Source: Levilactobacillus namurensis (GTDB lineage Bacteria; Bacillota; Bacilli; Lactobacillales; Lactobacillaceae). From it: DNA of 64,000 nucleotides. Below, one piece after another: positions 49,017 through 56,745 of the stretch. The position numbers and the translations under genes are program-made. Position 1 is the first letter of the stretch; each line of letters opens with the position of its first letter. The stretch is taken from assembly GCF_032197885.1 (NCBI RefSeq), contig NZ_CP134159.1, positions 2,610,725 through 2,674,724 of the forward strand. The letters are read 5' to 3'. The notes beneath the pieces are model-generated. The model had not been told where the DNA came from. It made no database searches and worked only from the letters and a program-made list of their open reading frames with translations.

Positions 49017-49547
49017 TTACTCCAACCCCCGCAACAACTGCGTCTGCAGCGCCACTAGTCGCTCCTGTAAGGTGGCTTGTCGCTGCAAGTTGAAGTAGAG
49101 ACGGCCCCAAAGGTCCTGCTCTTCGCGCGGGGGAACGGGAATCTCCAGGGTCCGTAACGTCTTCAACGACAACTTGTTGGCCACGTGGCTGCCTTCTAGG
49201 AAGCGGGCCAGCTGACGCTTAACGGCGTCTGTCTGGTTGACACAGTAGCACAGATACCGCGGGTCAATCTGGTGGTGCTTGATCCGCCAACGAACAAAGT
49301 TCTGGGTCAAGACCTTCCCCGCCGTCTCCGCGGTCACGATACTGGCCGTGTTCTGCAGGGTGCTGAAGACAATGTCGCCCACCACGACCTGGTAACTCTG
49401 CTCGTCAGCACGCTCTTGCGTCGGTTGGGCCACCAAGCGCCCTAGGTCGGCCACTAAGTCTTGATATCCGTACAGGTCCGCCGTGGAGTCCTTCAGCCGC
49501 AACTGGTTTACTCCCGTCTTCATGGTCACTAAATCATCCAGCTGCAT
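49017..49547 (-). CDS. orphan single-TRD type I restriction S-subunit-like protein
   Basis: 176 residues corresponding to half of a type I specificity subunit: one target-recognition domain (about 1-135) with LKTLRTLEIPVPPREEQDLW, the signature linking a TRD to its conserved helix, then a helical end. Complete HsdS proteins have two such halves. No hsdM or hsdR genes are nearby, so it could dimerise and pair with a methylase encoded elsewhere, or have another DNA-binding role. It is monocistronic with a strong terminator and has normal G+C. Confidence 0.72.
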   Translation of the reverse strand: MQLDDLVTMKTGVNQLRLKDSTADLYGYQDLVADLGRLVAQPTQERADEQSYQVVVGDIVFSTLQNTASIVTAETAGKVLTQNFVRWRIKHHQIDPRYLCYCVNQTDAVKRQLARFLEGSHVANKLSLKTLRTLEIPVPPREEQDLWGRLYFNLQRQATLQERLVALQTQLLRGLE

Positions 49548-49620
49548 GCCGGCACCCCCTCGTATTGCTTCGTTAATTTCCTATTTTCAATGTAGCATGC
49601 CGGTTCATGACCGTCAAATC

Positions 49621-49652
49621 AAAAAAGCGCTCTGACCCCCGCCAGTAGCGCT
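49621..49652 (-). terminator. terminator downstream of the zinc-ribbon pseudogene
   Basis: AGCGCT (49626-49631) pairs with AGCGCT (49647-49652) with inner CTG/CAG pairing; six T residues follow on the minus strand. The transcript of the zinc-ribbon gene would carry the 49867-50016 repeat in its 3' untranslated region. Confidence 0.75.
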
Positions 49653-49866
49653 ACTAAATGCCTATCGCGTTTACGTAGAGGCTGTGGCTAACGCTAACCC
49701 GGCTTTGGCAGGTACCAAAACCCCAACGTCTACGCCACGATTTTACGAACCTTAAACCGCGCCCTTATCCCCCACTGAGAAAAATCAGTCGGCCTTAAGC
49801 TCTGCTAGGTGCCAACAGCCACCTAAAATCCGGCGCTATTGCTTAATAAGCCAAACGTTTTCGTGA
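49653..49866. other. geneless region left of structured repeat A
   Basis: No gene seen. G/C-rich sequence between the terminator at 49652 and the 150-bp repeat. No recognised RNA or protein feature. Confidence 0.4.
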
Positions 49867-50016
49867 GCCGTGAGGGCGAGCAGACAGGGCTCAGCCGTGA
49901 AATTTGACTTGGGGAGCGTTCTTTGCTGCCCTAGTCAAAGGCCCAGCTTCGAGACCGCTCTTTGGCTCGAAGTGGTGCCCACGGCGTTCCAGCCCTGTCT
50001 GGTCGCCCGGTAAGGC
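49867..50016 (+). repeat. 150-bp structured intergenic repeat, copy A
   Basis: Outer arms 49874-49891 and 49991-50008 pair in 17 of 18 positions, flanked by GCC/GGC. An inner stem GCCGTG (49894-49899) pairs with CACGGC (49980-49985). Two side hairpins follow: TTTGACT...AGTCAAA (49903-49939) and GGC-CCA-g-CTTCGAG with CTCGAAG-TGG-t-GCC (49940-49979). It is nearly identical, in inverse orientation, to 61319-61468. Confidence 0.88.
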
Positions 50017-50042
50017 GGATGATCCCATCAACGTTAGTCCGC

Positions 50043-50674
50043 CTAATCATCATTAGAATAGAAGGTCTCGGACAGTTTGTCTTCCTGGTCCCCGGAAATT
50101 TCGACGCTCACGTTGTCTTCATAGGTGACATCCGTAACGGTGATGTCAATGGTGGTACTGTCGTCGTAGTCGTCCTCCACACTAGCGTAACCCGAATACT
50201 GGTTGCCCCCGTCGTGACTTTCGATGGTCACATCCGTACACTTTGCATCTAGGTTATCATCGTTTTGGATCATATCGTTCACCACGCCCTTGGCATCCTT
50301 CGCCAAACCTGCTTCTCGGGATTCTTCCCGCGATTCCTTCGCCTTTTTCGACGACTGAACCCGTGATTCAGAGGCTTGGAGGGCCGCTTGATGGGCCTGT
50401 TCCTTGTGATTGATCACCACGTTGCTGGCCACCACGACCACCACAGCCACGGCAATCACCCCTAAAATGATGGTCAACCAATGGCTCCGTTGCGGTGCTG
50501 GTCCCTGTGGCGTGGGGGTCGGTGACGGCTGAGCGGCTGCTTGCTCCCGGTGGGCGTCGCTGTCGGCGTTTCCTGCCCGTCAGTCGGCGCAAACTGATAC
50601 CCACACTTCGGACAGAACAGTGCATCCTGATTAACCTGCGTTCCACACTGTGGACAAAATTTACCGTCACTCAT
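50043..50674 (-). pseudogene. zinc-ribbon membrane protein split by a one-base frameshift
   Basis: The first frame starts MSDGKFCPQCGTQVNQDALF, a double CxxC zinc ribbon, and runs in phase to about residue 43. A second frame then takes over, reading EQAAAQPSPTPTPQGPAPQR, a membrane helix (LTIILGVIAVAVVVVVASNVV), a charged coiled segment and an acidic beta-rich extracytoplasmic domain. The switch lies at or close to the CCC run at 50546-50548; one added base there restores a single protein of about 210 residues. GGGGTT-type spacing before ATG 50674 is weak. The family (zinc ribbon, one helix, outer domain) is common in lactobacilli. Confidence 0.78.
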
Positions 50675-50769
50675 TATTTAACCCCGCTTTATGATTAAAA
50701 CTAAAAATTTTTAACACCTATTTTAAGATACGCCGGATTTCGCAGACCGTCAACGACCCCCGCCCCGGC

Positions 50770-51021
50770 TCAGTCCGCCGTCTTCTTCCACTTTCGAATC
50801 GTGCGAATGTTATACCCGGTTTCCTGGGAAAGTGTCTGGGCCTTTTCCGTGGCGTGTTCCCGCACATACGCCGCCGCTTTTTCCCGGTCATTATAGTGAT
50901 CCGGAAAGCTGACCGTGTTACCGCCATAGTTGTCGTGAACCAGTTGAACCGCCTTGGCCCCTAAGACTTGATAGAATTCCAAATACACCGGCGCTAGTAA
51001 ATGTTCATCGAATTGTTCCAT
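50770..51021 (-). CDS. Mor/C-like small HTH regulator
   Basis: 83 residues. GGNTVSFPDHYNDREKAAAYV and the C-terminal TLSQETGYNIRTIRKWKK resemble the Mor transcription activator group, which dimerises through the N-terminal part and binds DNA with a C-terminal HTH. The phage-type origin is suggested by the family only; no other phage genes are nearby. GGATGGGAG lies before ATG 51021. Two 20-bp palindromes with the same TGTAATT...AATTAC arms bracket its promoter, suggesting autoregulation. Confidence 0.72.
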   Translation of the reverse strand: MEQFDEHLLAPVYLEFYQVLGAKAVQLVHDNYGGNTVSFPDHYNDREKAAAYVREHATEKAQTLSQETGYNIRTIRKWKKTAD

Positions 51022-51118
51022 ACTTCTCCCATCCTTTCACTGCATTACCCAAATTATGCGGAATTCAGCGGCACTTTGTAAGGGAACTTTTCCCGGGAAA
51101 GTTCGCCGAAGAATTCAA

Positions 51119-51199
51119 TGTAATTTTAAACAATTACTTAACTACAAGCTTACCTTACACCAATTTCAGAATTTGTCAATGTAATTCTATAAAATTACA
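51119..51199 (-). promoter_or_regulatory. promoter of the Mor-like gene with paired palindromes
   Basis: TGTAATTTTAAACAATTACT (51119-51138) and TGTAATTCTATAAAATTACA (51180-51199) are both TGTAATT-N6-AATTAC palindromes, 61 bp apart. TTGACA (51179-51174) with a TAAGGT-type -10 lies between them. Confidence 0.62.
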
Positions 51200-51216
51200 A
51201 AAATAATAGTTAATAA

Positions 51217-51243
51217 AAAACGGCGACTCCTGGTCACCGTTTA
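51217..51243 (-). terminator. terminator of the acyltransferase-like gene
   Basis: AACGG-GAC pairs with GTC-CCGTT around a TCCT loop, followed on the minus strand by a T run. Confidence 0.75.
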
Positions 51244-51248
51244 ACGTC

Positions 51249-52457
51249 TTAATGCCGCTCCCACTGGTTGAGTTGGGTCACGACGTTCTTTAAAATTTTA
51301 ATGCCCAGCTGATAATCGGGTTCCGACCCCAACATCCGAAAAGCCAGGGTCCAGGCATCCCGGTAGCCGCTCACGGTCAGCTGGAAGTACGGCATGGTGT
51401 GGTACGCGCCCGCAAACGTGACCTGGGCGACGGCACTCCCGTCAAACTGTAAGCGCGACTGGTCGACCCGCCCGAAGTTCGCAAACGACACCGCCGCGGT
51501 TGCGTGATACTTGCCGGCCAACCGCCGCACCCACTGCGGGGGCAATGCCCGACTCATGCGCTTTAGTTCCACCAACGGCGTCAGGTATGCGAGATCCGCG
51601 TGCAGTTGGGTGACCGTCTCTTGAATCCGGTGCACCACGTCCTCTAAGCTATCGCGGTCGTGGACCGTGATGGGAACGGGCAACTCACTGCTTAAGTTAG
51701 CCACCTGGACCACGTTAGCAGCCGTCACTGGCCCGTGCAACCGCAGATCCACCTGACAGGGAATCATCAGGTGTTGCTGGCCCGTCAGGGTGTAAACGGC
51801 CAACGCGTAGGCCCCCAAGAGCACCGTGTTCAGCGTGACGCCCGCCGACCGGGCTTGGCGCTGTAAGCGACGGCTCTCCGCTTTGGAAATGGTGGCTTCC
51901 CCTTGATGATGGTGGACATCCCCCCGGAGCTCTGGAAATGGCGCCTGGGTGGTCAACACTTGCATCGGCGGTAAGGGCCGGTGCGGATGCCGCAGGTGGG
52001 CCAGAATCTTCCGCCCGCTCCGTTCATTAGTGAAGCTGGTCAGATCCTGCCCGTCGTAGGCCGCCGCCAACAGGTACAGGTAATGCTTAAACCCTTCCCC
52101 ATCGGTCAAAAGGCGACTCATCGCGATGCGTAACTGGTCATAATCGCGATGATGGATGATTTGAATCTTGACCTGTGGCCCCACCAACACGTCCAGCCGC
52201 ACCCGGCCGGGGTCGTGCCCCGCCGAATGCTCCTCGACCACGTCATCCACTGTGGCGCCGACCACGTTGAACCGGTTCCAGCGGTAGTCGTAACTCCCCA
52301 GGATCTGGGGCACCACGGTCTGCGTGGTGGTGACGGCCTGCTTTAGGCGGTGGACATCAATGGGGTGCTGCAGACTCAGCGTGCACTCAAGCAACGGCCG
52401 AATCCGGGTTAAATTTAATGTTGGCATCAGATCCAACGGTTCACCACGATAATACAC
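51249..52457 (-). CDS. condensation-domain/acetyltransferase-fold protein lacking the motif histidine
   Basis: 402 residues with the two-lobed fold of condensation domains, alcohol acetyltransferases and chloramphenicol acetyltransferase. The active-site HxxxDG is present as R115-LLT-D119-G120: the catalytic histidine position is Arg. The second-lobe signature IPCQVDLRLH, equivalent to the DFGWG-adjacent VDLR element, is intact. Without the histidine, normal acyl transfer is doubtful, so it may be a pseudoenzyme or use another base. It is not part of any recognisable biosynthetic cluster. Single gene with its own terminator, start ATG 52457. Confidence 0.75.
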   Translation of the reverse strand: MYYRGEPLDLMPTLNLTRIRPLLECTLSLQHPIDVHRLKQAVTTTQTVVPQILGSYDYRWNRFNVVGATVDDVVEEHSAGHDPGRVRLDVLVGPQVKIQIIHHRDYDQLRIAMSRLLTDGEGFKHYLYLLAAAYDGQDLTSFTNERSGRKILAHLRHPHRPLPPMQVLTTQAPFPELRGDVHHHQGEATISKAESRRLQRQARSAGVTLNTVLLGAYALAVYTLTGQQHLMIPCQVDLRLHGPVTAANVVQVANLSSELPVPITVHDRDSLEDVVHRIQETVTQLHADLAYLTPLVELKRMSRALPPQWVRRLAGKYHATAAVSFANFGRVDQSRLQFDGSAVAQVTFAGAYHTMPYFQLTVSGYRDAWTLAFRMLGSEPDYQLGIKILKNVVTQLNQWERH

Positions 52458-52635
52458 ACAACCACCCCTATCCTATCTTTGGCTTTAGTATAGCAAAGCC
52501 CCTACGAAAAACCCCGCAATACCGCCGAGTTATTGCTAAAAATTAATAATCCTGTAACCTAGCTTCCCGATTTACCAGCGTCACGGGCTCTGGTAGAATG
52601 AAGACAGAGTATTCAAATCTAATGAGGTGATTGTT

Positions 52636-53172
52636 TTGTCAAACGAACCCGCACCAATTTCTTGTAATCAAACCCTAATCGTCGCCAACCACCGGGTCTT
52701 CCAACCCGACCTAAACGAACACCAGACCGTCTTCGGCGGTAAAATCTTATCACTGGTAGATGACAGCGCTTCCATCGCAGCCATGCGTCTGACGCGGAGC
52801 ACCGTGGTCACCGCGACCTTCGACCACGTCAACTTCTTAAAGCCGTTCCACCTGCAGGACTCCATGTGCATGGAAGCCTACGTCAGTGGGACTGGCCACC
52901 GTTCGTTGGAAGTCTTCGCCAAGATTGTCGGGGAGAACCTGACTACCGGCGAACGGTTCTTAGGTTTCACCAGCTTTATCACTTTCGTCATGGCTGAAAA
53001 GCCCCAGACGCCGCTGCCCATCGTGGTTCCCCAAACCGAAGAGCAACGCTACATCTGTTCCGGTTACCTCCAACGGTACCAAGCCCGGAAGAATAACCGC
53101 GAGGAACAGGAACAATTAATTGCCCACACCTCGATCACCCTGCCGTGGTCGACCCAGCTGCCCCAAGACTAA
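52636..53172 (+). CDS. acyl-CoA thioesterase, hotdog fold
   Basis: 178 residues of the YciA/BACH-type hotdog thioesterases: VFGGKILSLVDDSASIAAMR holds the catalytic Asp region, ATFDHVNFLKPFHLQDSM the substrate tunnel and GERFLGFTSFITFVM the final strand. It hydrolyses acyl-CoA in the cytosol. The frame is open from GTG 52627, but TTG 52636 lies six bases after GAGGTG and is the better start. Copy D of the structured repeat follows 90 bp downstream, in its 3' region. Confidence 0.88.
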   Translation: MSNEPAPISCNQTLIVANHRVFQPDLNEHQTVFGGKILSLVDDSASIAAMRLTRSTVVTATFDHVNFLKPFHLQDSMCMEAYVSGTGHRSLEVFAKIVGENLTTGERFLGFTSFITFVMAEKPQTPLPIVVPQTEEQRYICSGYLQRYQARKNNREEQEQLIAHTSITLPWSTQLPQD

Positions 53173-53259
53173 GCCTTGAGCGGGCCAACTTCCGCTCACA
53201 CGCTTCGGCACCGTATCATTAAAGATATAGACAAGGAGCAGATGGTCACAATCCCCCCC
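53173..53259. other. short spacer, no gene seen
   Basis: Spacer between the thioesterase and the structured repeat; no terminator is recognised. Confidence 0.4.
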
Positions 53260-53417
53260 GCCTTACCGGTTGGCCCTGAAGAGACTGGAGCGTGGTGGGC
53301 ATGACTTGGAGCCCTGAAAGCCCCAGGTCTTCAAGCTCGGCCTTTGGGTAAGCCAGCTGAAAAACGCTGACTAACCCAAACGACACCACTGAGCCTCTTC
53401 AGGCCCAACCTCACGGC
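53260..53417 (-). repeat. structured intergenic repeat, copy D (diverged)
   Basis: Reads in the orientation of copy B. Outer arms GGTTGGCCCTGAAGAG and CTCTTCAGGCCCAACC pair in 15 of 16 positions. The inner stem is GTGGTG/CACCAC. Hairpin 2 is CTTGGAG/CTTCAAG with the same single-base bulges as in copies A-C. Hairpin 1 is TTTGGGT...ACCCAAA. Most stem bases differ from copies A and B yet the pairing is kept. Confidence 0.82.
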
Positions 53418-53732
53418 TAAATTGAGTGTATCCAAGACAGTGTTTCTCAATGCCTGAAATTAGAAATATCACGTGTGGGACTGTTAAAACCAAATAATCA
53501 GGCAAGCCCGATTGGGTTTCGAATCAACAATACACTTGGGGACCACGGTCTATTGGCAAATCGTGTTCCGCTATGGTTACACGACTATAAGCCGTCCGGT
53601 AAGGCGGATGACCATCGTTTTAAGACCGGTCCTAATTGCGCTCATGAGCCTATGTTCAATCTTCAGCGCCATATAAGCCACGAAATCTCTGTAAAACCAT
53701 CTTGGTCTTACAGAGATTTTCTTAGTATGGTT
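53418..53732. other. geneless region
   Basis: Contains CCGTCCGGTAAGGCGGATGA (53591-53610), a fragment matching the end of copy A. The 89-codon open frame here has no ribosome binding site and unusual composition and is not called. Confidence 0.4.
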
Positions 53733-53748
53733 TGTTCCACATGAAACA
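53733..53748. promoter_or_regulatory. parS-like site
   Basis: TGTTCCACATGAAACA matches the parS consensus except at one central base. About 10 kb from the presumed origin. Confidence 0.62.
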
Positions 53749-53836
53749 TTCTGACCAATTCACTAACTTATAGTTAGCATTTGGTGCATAAAACTCGTAT
53801 ACAAATCCCAATACCTAATTTGGGGAGGAATTTACC

Positions 53837-54484
53837 ATGAAAATTATGATCATCGGCGCCACCGGGATGGCCGGCTCCGCCTTAGTTACCGAAGCCCTAC
53901 AGCGCGGACACCAAGTCGTTGCGTTAGGCCGTTCTGCCGATAAGTTGGCGCAACTCCCAACTAACCCGAACCTGACCACCAAAGCCCAGGACGCCCTTAC
54001 CCTGACACGTGAAGACTTACAGGCCGTTGATGCCGTCATCGACGCCTTCGCCACCGCTCCCGCCCAGGCTTACCGCCACGTGGATTTGGCCACGCACCTG
54101 GTCAGTGAATTGCGCGAGACCACCACGCCACGCGTCGCCTTCATCTTAGGGGCCGGTAGCCTCCAGACCGGTGAAGACCACCACCTGTTCGTCCACGATA
54201 TCGCCAAGGATCCCCAAGCGGCGGCCTTCCTCAGCGTCCCGCAGAACCAGCTCAAGGAACTCAACTTCCTGCGCGACGTCGATAACGTCAACTGGTTCGG
54301 CGTGTCGCCAGCCGCCGACTTCCACGCGGGTCCCGCCGTTCCCGCCATTCTGGGTACCGATGAGTTGTTACACAATGCGCAACAGGTCTCCGCGACTTCG
54401 GCCGGAACCATGGCCGTCACGATTCTCGACGAACTCACAACACCGCAACATCACCAGACCCGCTTCACGGTCGCAGATAAATAA
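53837..54484 (+). CDS. NAD(P)-binding SDR/YwnB-like reductase
   Basis: 215 residues of the atypical SDR group: GATGMAGSALVTEALQRGH is the dinucleotide loop, VDAVIDAFATAP and VAFILGAGSLQTGEDHH follow. It lacks a YxxxK pair, like other NmrA/YwnB proteins. GGGAGG precedes ATG 53837. Single gene, with a terminator directly after. A third reductase of this general type in the window, but in high-G+C codons unlike the two in the 41.6-45.2 kb cassette. Confidence 0.85.
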   Translation: MKIMIIGATGMAGSALVTEALQRGHQVVALGRSADKLAQLPTNPNLTTKAQDALTLTREDLQAVDAVIDAFATAPAQAYRHVDLATHLVSELRETTTPRVAFILGAGSLQTGEDHHLFVHDIAKDPQAAAFLSVPQNQLKELNFLRDVDNVNWFGVSPAADFHAGPAVPAILGTDELLHNAQQVSATSAGTMAVTILDELTTPQHHQTRFTVADK

Positions 54485-54498
54485 GCACCGATTCAGCG

Positions 54499-54526
54499 TC
54501 GGCCATTTCCCTGGCCGGCGTTTTTT
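54499..54526 (+). terminator. terminator after the SDR gene
   Basis: GTCGGCC pairs with GGCCGGC, followed by six T residues. Confidence 0.85.
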
Positions 54527-54540
54527 GCTACTATAGGGGA

Positions 54541-54586
54541 GTTCTAAATTTCCGGCGCCCACGGGCCACTTGGCAAACTTTAGAAC
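54541..54586 (+). promoter_or_regulatory. long-range hairpin in brnQ leader
   Basis: GTTCTAAA (54541-54548) pairs with TTTAGAAC (54579-54586), enclosing a G/C-rich loop. It may be a leader regulatory hairpin; no known riboswitch class fits. Confidence 0.4.
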
Positions 54587-54617
54587 GCAAACCTTAGTAT
54601 AGAAAGTTGCGATTAAA

Positions 54618-55964
54618 TTGAAAAAGCGTCTTACCTGGCGAGAGCTGGGCTTCATTGGCACCATGCTGTTCGGGCTATTTTTCGGCGCCGGCAACTTGAT
54701 CTTCCCAATCTTTCTGGGACAACAAGCCGGTAGCCACGTTTGGGCGGCAATCGGCGGCCTGTTAATTAGTGGGATCGGTCTGCCCCTGCTGGGGGTGACC
54801 GGGATGGGACTGACTCGCAGTACCGGGGTCTTCGACCTGGCGAGTAAGGTCAACCGGCCCTTCGCTTACGCGTTCACGGTCCTGCTCTATCTGACCTTGG
54901 GCCCCTTTTCGGCCCTGCCCCGACTGGCCACGACCTCGTTTCAGATCGGCCTAGCGCCGTTCGTGGCGCCACACCTGCAGACCGGCGTTCTGGCTGGCTT
55001 CTCGGTGGCCTTCTTCCTGATTGCGTGGCTATTAGCCCGGCATCCCGGGAAGCTGATGACCTATATCGGTAAATGGCTCACGCCGTTCTTCTTAATTCTT
55101 TTGGCCATCATCATGGGGGCGGCTCTACTGCATCCCCTGGGTGGTCTGGACGCCGTGAGCCGGGGCGGCTACGTCGCGCATCCCGTCCTGAGCGGGTTCA
55201 CCGAAGGGTACAACACCCTGGATGCCTTGGCAGCCCTAGCCTTTGGGGTCATCGTCATCGACAGCATCCGCGACCTAGGCGTCACAGACTCTCGTGACAT
55301 TGCCCGCTACACCATTAAAACGGGGGCTATCAGTATGTCCTTGATGGCCGTCATCTACACCCTCTTAGCCTTGATTGGGACCATGAGTCTGGGCCACTTC
55401 TCGACCGCAGCCAACGGTGGCGTGACCTTAGCTCAAATCGCCGACTACTACTTCGGCGTTTGGGGGACCCTGTTACTGGCCGTGTTGGTAATTATCGCGT
55501 GTCTCAAGACCGCCATCGGCCTGATTTCAGCCTTCGGGGACACCCTCAGCGTGCTCTTCCCCAAGTTCTCGTACCCGGTGGTCACGGCTTTCGCGGCGAT
55601 TCTGCCCTGCCTCTTCGCCAACGCCGGACTGACCCGGCTAATCGCCTACTCAACCCCAATCCTGCTCTTCTTGTACCCGCTGGCGATCGTCCTGATCGTG
55701 CTGGCCGTGCTCTCCCCGTTACTGGGGATGTCCCGGTGGCTCTTCGGTACGGCGATTCTGTTAACGCTGTTACCCGCCTTCGGGTCGGCAGCCAGCGGCT
55801 TACCCACCAGTTGGCAACAGACCGGCTTCTTCCAAGCCGTCCTGCACGCCAACGCTTGGTTACCCTTCGCGGCGGGGGGCTTCAGTTGGTTAGTGCCCGC
55901 ACTCGTGGGAATCGTGGCCGGCTGGTTACTGGGTAAGTGGCGCGATCCACAGCCACAAGTTTAG
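54618..55964 (+). CDS. brnQ: branched-chain amino acid:cation symporter
   Basis: 448 residues with about twelve membrane segments. The LIVCS-family signature is visible at the N-terminus: LFGLFFGAGNLIFPIFLGQQAG. It imports Leu, Ile and Val with sodium or protons. The start is a TTG at 54618 with only a weak AGAAAG upstream; an in-frame stop is 18 bp before it, so no much longer protein is possible. The leader carries a hairpin between the SDR terminator and this start. Not in an operon. Confidence 0.88.
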   Translation: MKKRLTWRELGFIGTMLFGLFFGAGNLIFPIFLGQQAGSHVWAAIGGLLISGIGLPLLGVTGMGLTRSTGVFDLASKVNRPFAYAFTVLLYLTLGPFSALPRLATTSFQIGLAPFVAPHLQTGVLAGFSVAFFLIAWLLARHPGKLMTYIGKWLTPFFLILLAIIMGAALLHPLGGLDAVSRGGYVAHPVLSGFTEGYNTLDALAALAFGVIVIDSIRDLGVTDSRDIARYTIKTGAISMSLMAVIYTLLALIGTMSLGHFSTAANGGVTLAQIADYYFGVWGTLLLAVLVIIACLKTAIGLISAFGDTLSVLFPKFSYPVVTAFAAILPCLFANAGLTRLIAYSTPILLFLYPLAIVLIVLAVLSPLLGMSRWLFGTAILLTLLPAFGSAASGLPTSWQQTGFFQAVLHANAWLPFAAGGFSWLVPALVGIVAGWLLGKWRDPQPQV

Positions 55965-56078
55965 CTGGTGTTAGTCACCACCCTCTCGCCTGACGATGAC
56001 GTTGAATTGATGCCGTAACCACGTCCTAGCACCAGTTGCTAACCCTGAATTGCGAAATCAAGTCCTAAGACTTTTAAA

Positions 56079-56118
56079 GGACCGGCTTCCAGAAAGCATC
56101 TGGAAACCGGCCCTTTTT
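56079..56118. terminator. bidirectional terminator after brnQ
   Basis: GGACCGGCTTCCAG pairs with CTGGAAACCGGCCC around a short loop, with T's to the right. Confidence 0.85.
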
Positions 56119-56188
56119 CAATGACGCCAATTAAGCCACGATAACGGTTAAGCGGTTCGTCAAAAACATCGCCTAAGCTAGATTTCCC

Positions 56189-56611
56189 CTACCCCGGGTT
56201 GATCTGGTCAATGCCCTTGATCCGCAAGTCCGCCAGGCTCGCCAGGGGTTCGGGGTAACGCATAATCAACCGCGTTAGGCCTTGGACTTCCTTGACCTGG
56301 AGCATCTGGCACTGGACCAGAATTGCGACGTCTTGGTCGAACTCATCCCGGTCGGTGTTGTCCCAATCGTGGGCGAAGGTGTCATCGTGCACCACCGCGT
56401 AAGGGACGTGGGTCTTCTTAGTGGTCTTATTGCTGTACAGGGCGTGAAAGAGGATCACACCCCAGCGCCGACCGGCCCGCTCCGTTAACGACGCGAACTT
56501 TTCCGCGTCCGTCTTCTGCGCACTAGCCGGGTTCACAGCGATGAAGGACGCGTTCGGGTCGGGGTTGACCGACTTCAGGTAAGCAAAATAATCACGGTAC
56601 TTTCGTTGCAT
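56189..56611 (-). CDS. conserved hypothetical protein
   Basis: 140 residues, soluble, with no signal peptide. The segment VNPASAQKTDAEKFASLTER and the WDNTDRDEFDQDVAILVQC stretch look like an alpha/beta domain, but no family was recognised. It lies directly beyond mnmG on the same strand, where many Firmicutes carry rsmG; it does not resemble that methyltransferase. CGAGG precedes the ATG. A perfect terminator separates it from mnmG. Confidence 0.62.
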   Translation of the reverse strand: MQRKYRDYFAYLKSVNPDPNASFIAVNPASAQKTDAEKFASLTERAGRRWGVILFHALYSNKTTKKTHVPYAVVHDDTFAHDWDNTDRDEFDQDVAILVQCQMLQVKEVQGLTRLIMRYPEPLASLADLRIKGIDQINPG

Positions 56612-56662
56612 GGTAAAACCTCGCTTTACATCAAAATTAAGTTACATCCTTTATACCACAAA

Positions 56663-56700
56663 ACGGGGACGGTCGTCGAAGATACGACGACCGTCCCCGT
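56663..56700 (-). terminator. mnmG terminator
   Basis: A perfect 16-bp stem (56663-56678 with 56685-56700) around a 6-nt loop, leading to TTTT on the minus strand. Confidence 0.9.
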
Positions 56701-56745
56701 TTCACTGAACCACCGCGCCTAACCCTCCGCTAGGCACCCGGGTGG

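Noticed and set aside
51249..52457. Condensation-domain-like protein as part of a nonribosomal peptide cluster
   Set aside because: No adenylation, carrier or thioesterase modules of such a system are adjacent; the nearby thioesterase is a general hotdog enzyme.
53475..53744. 89-codon plus-strand frame
   Set aside because: No ribosome binding site, odd composition, and it overlaps a repeat fragment and a parS-like site.
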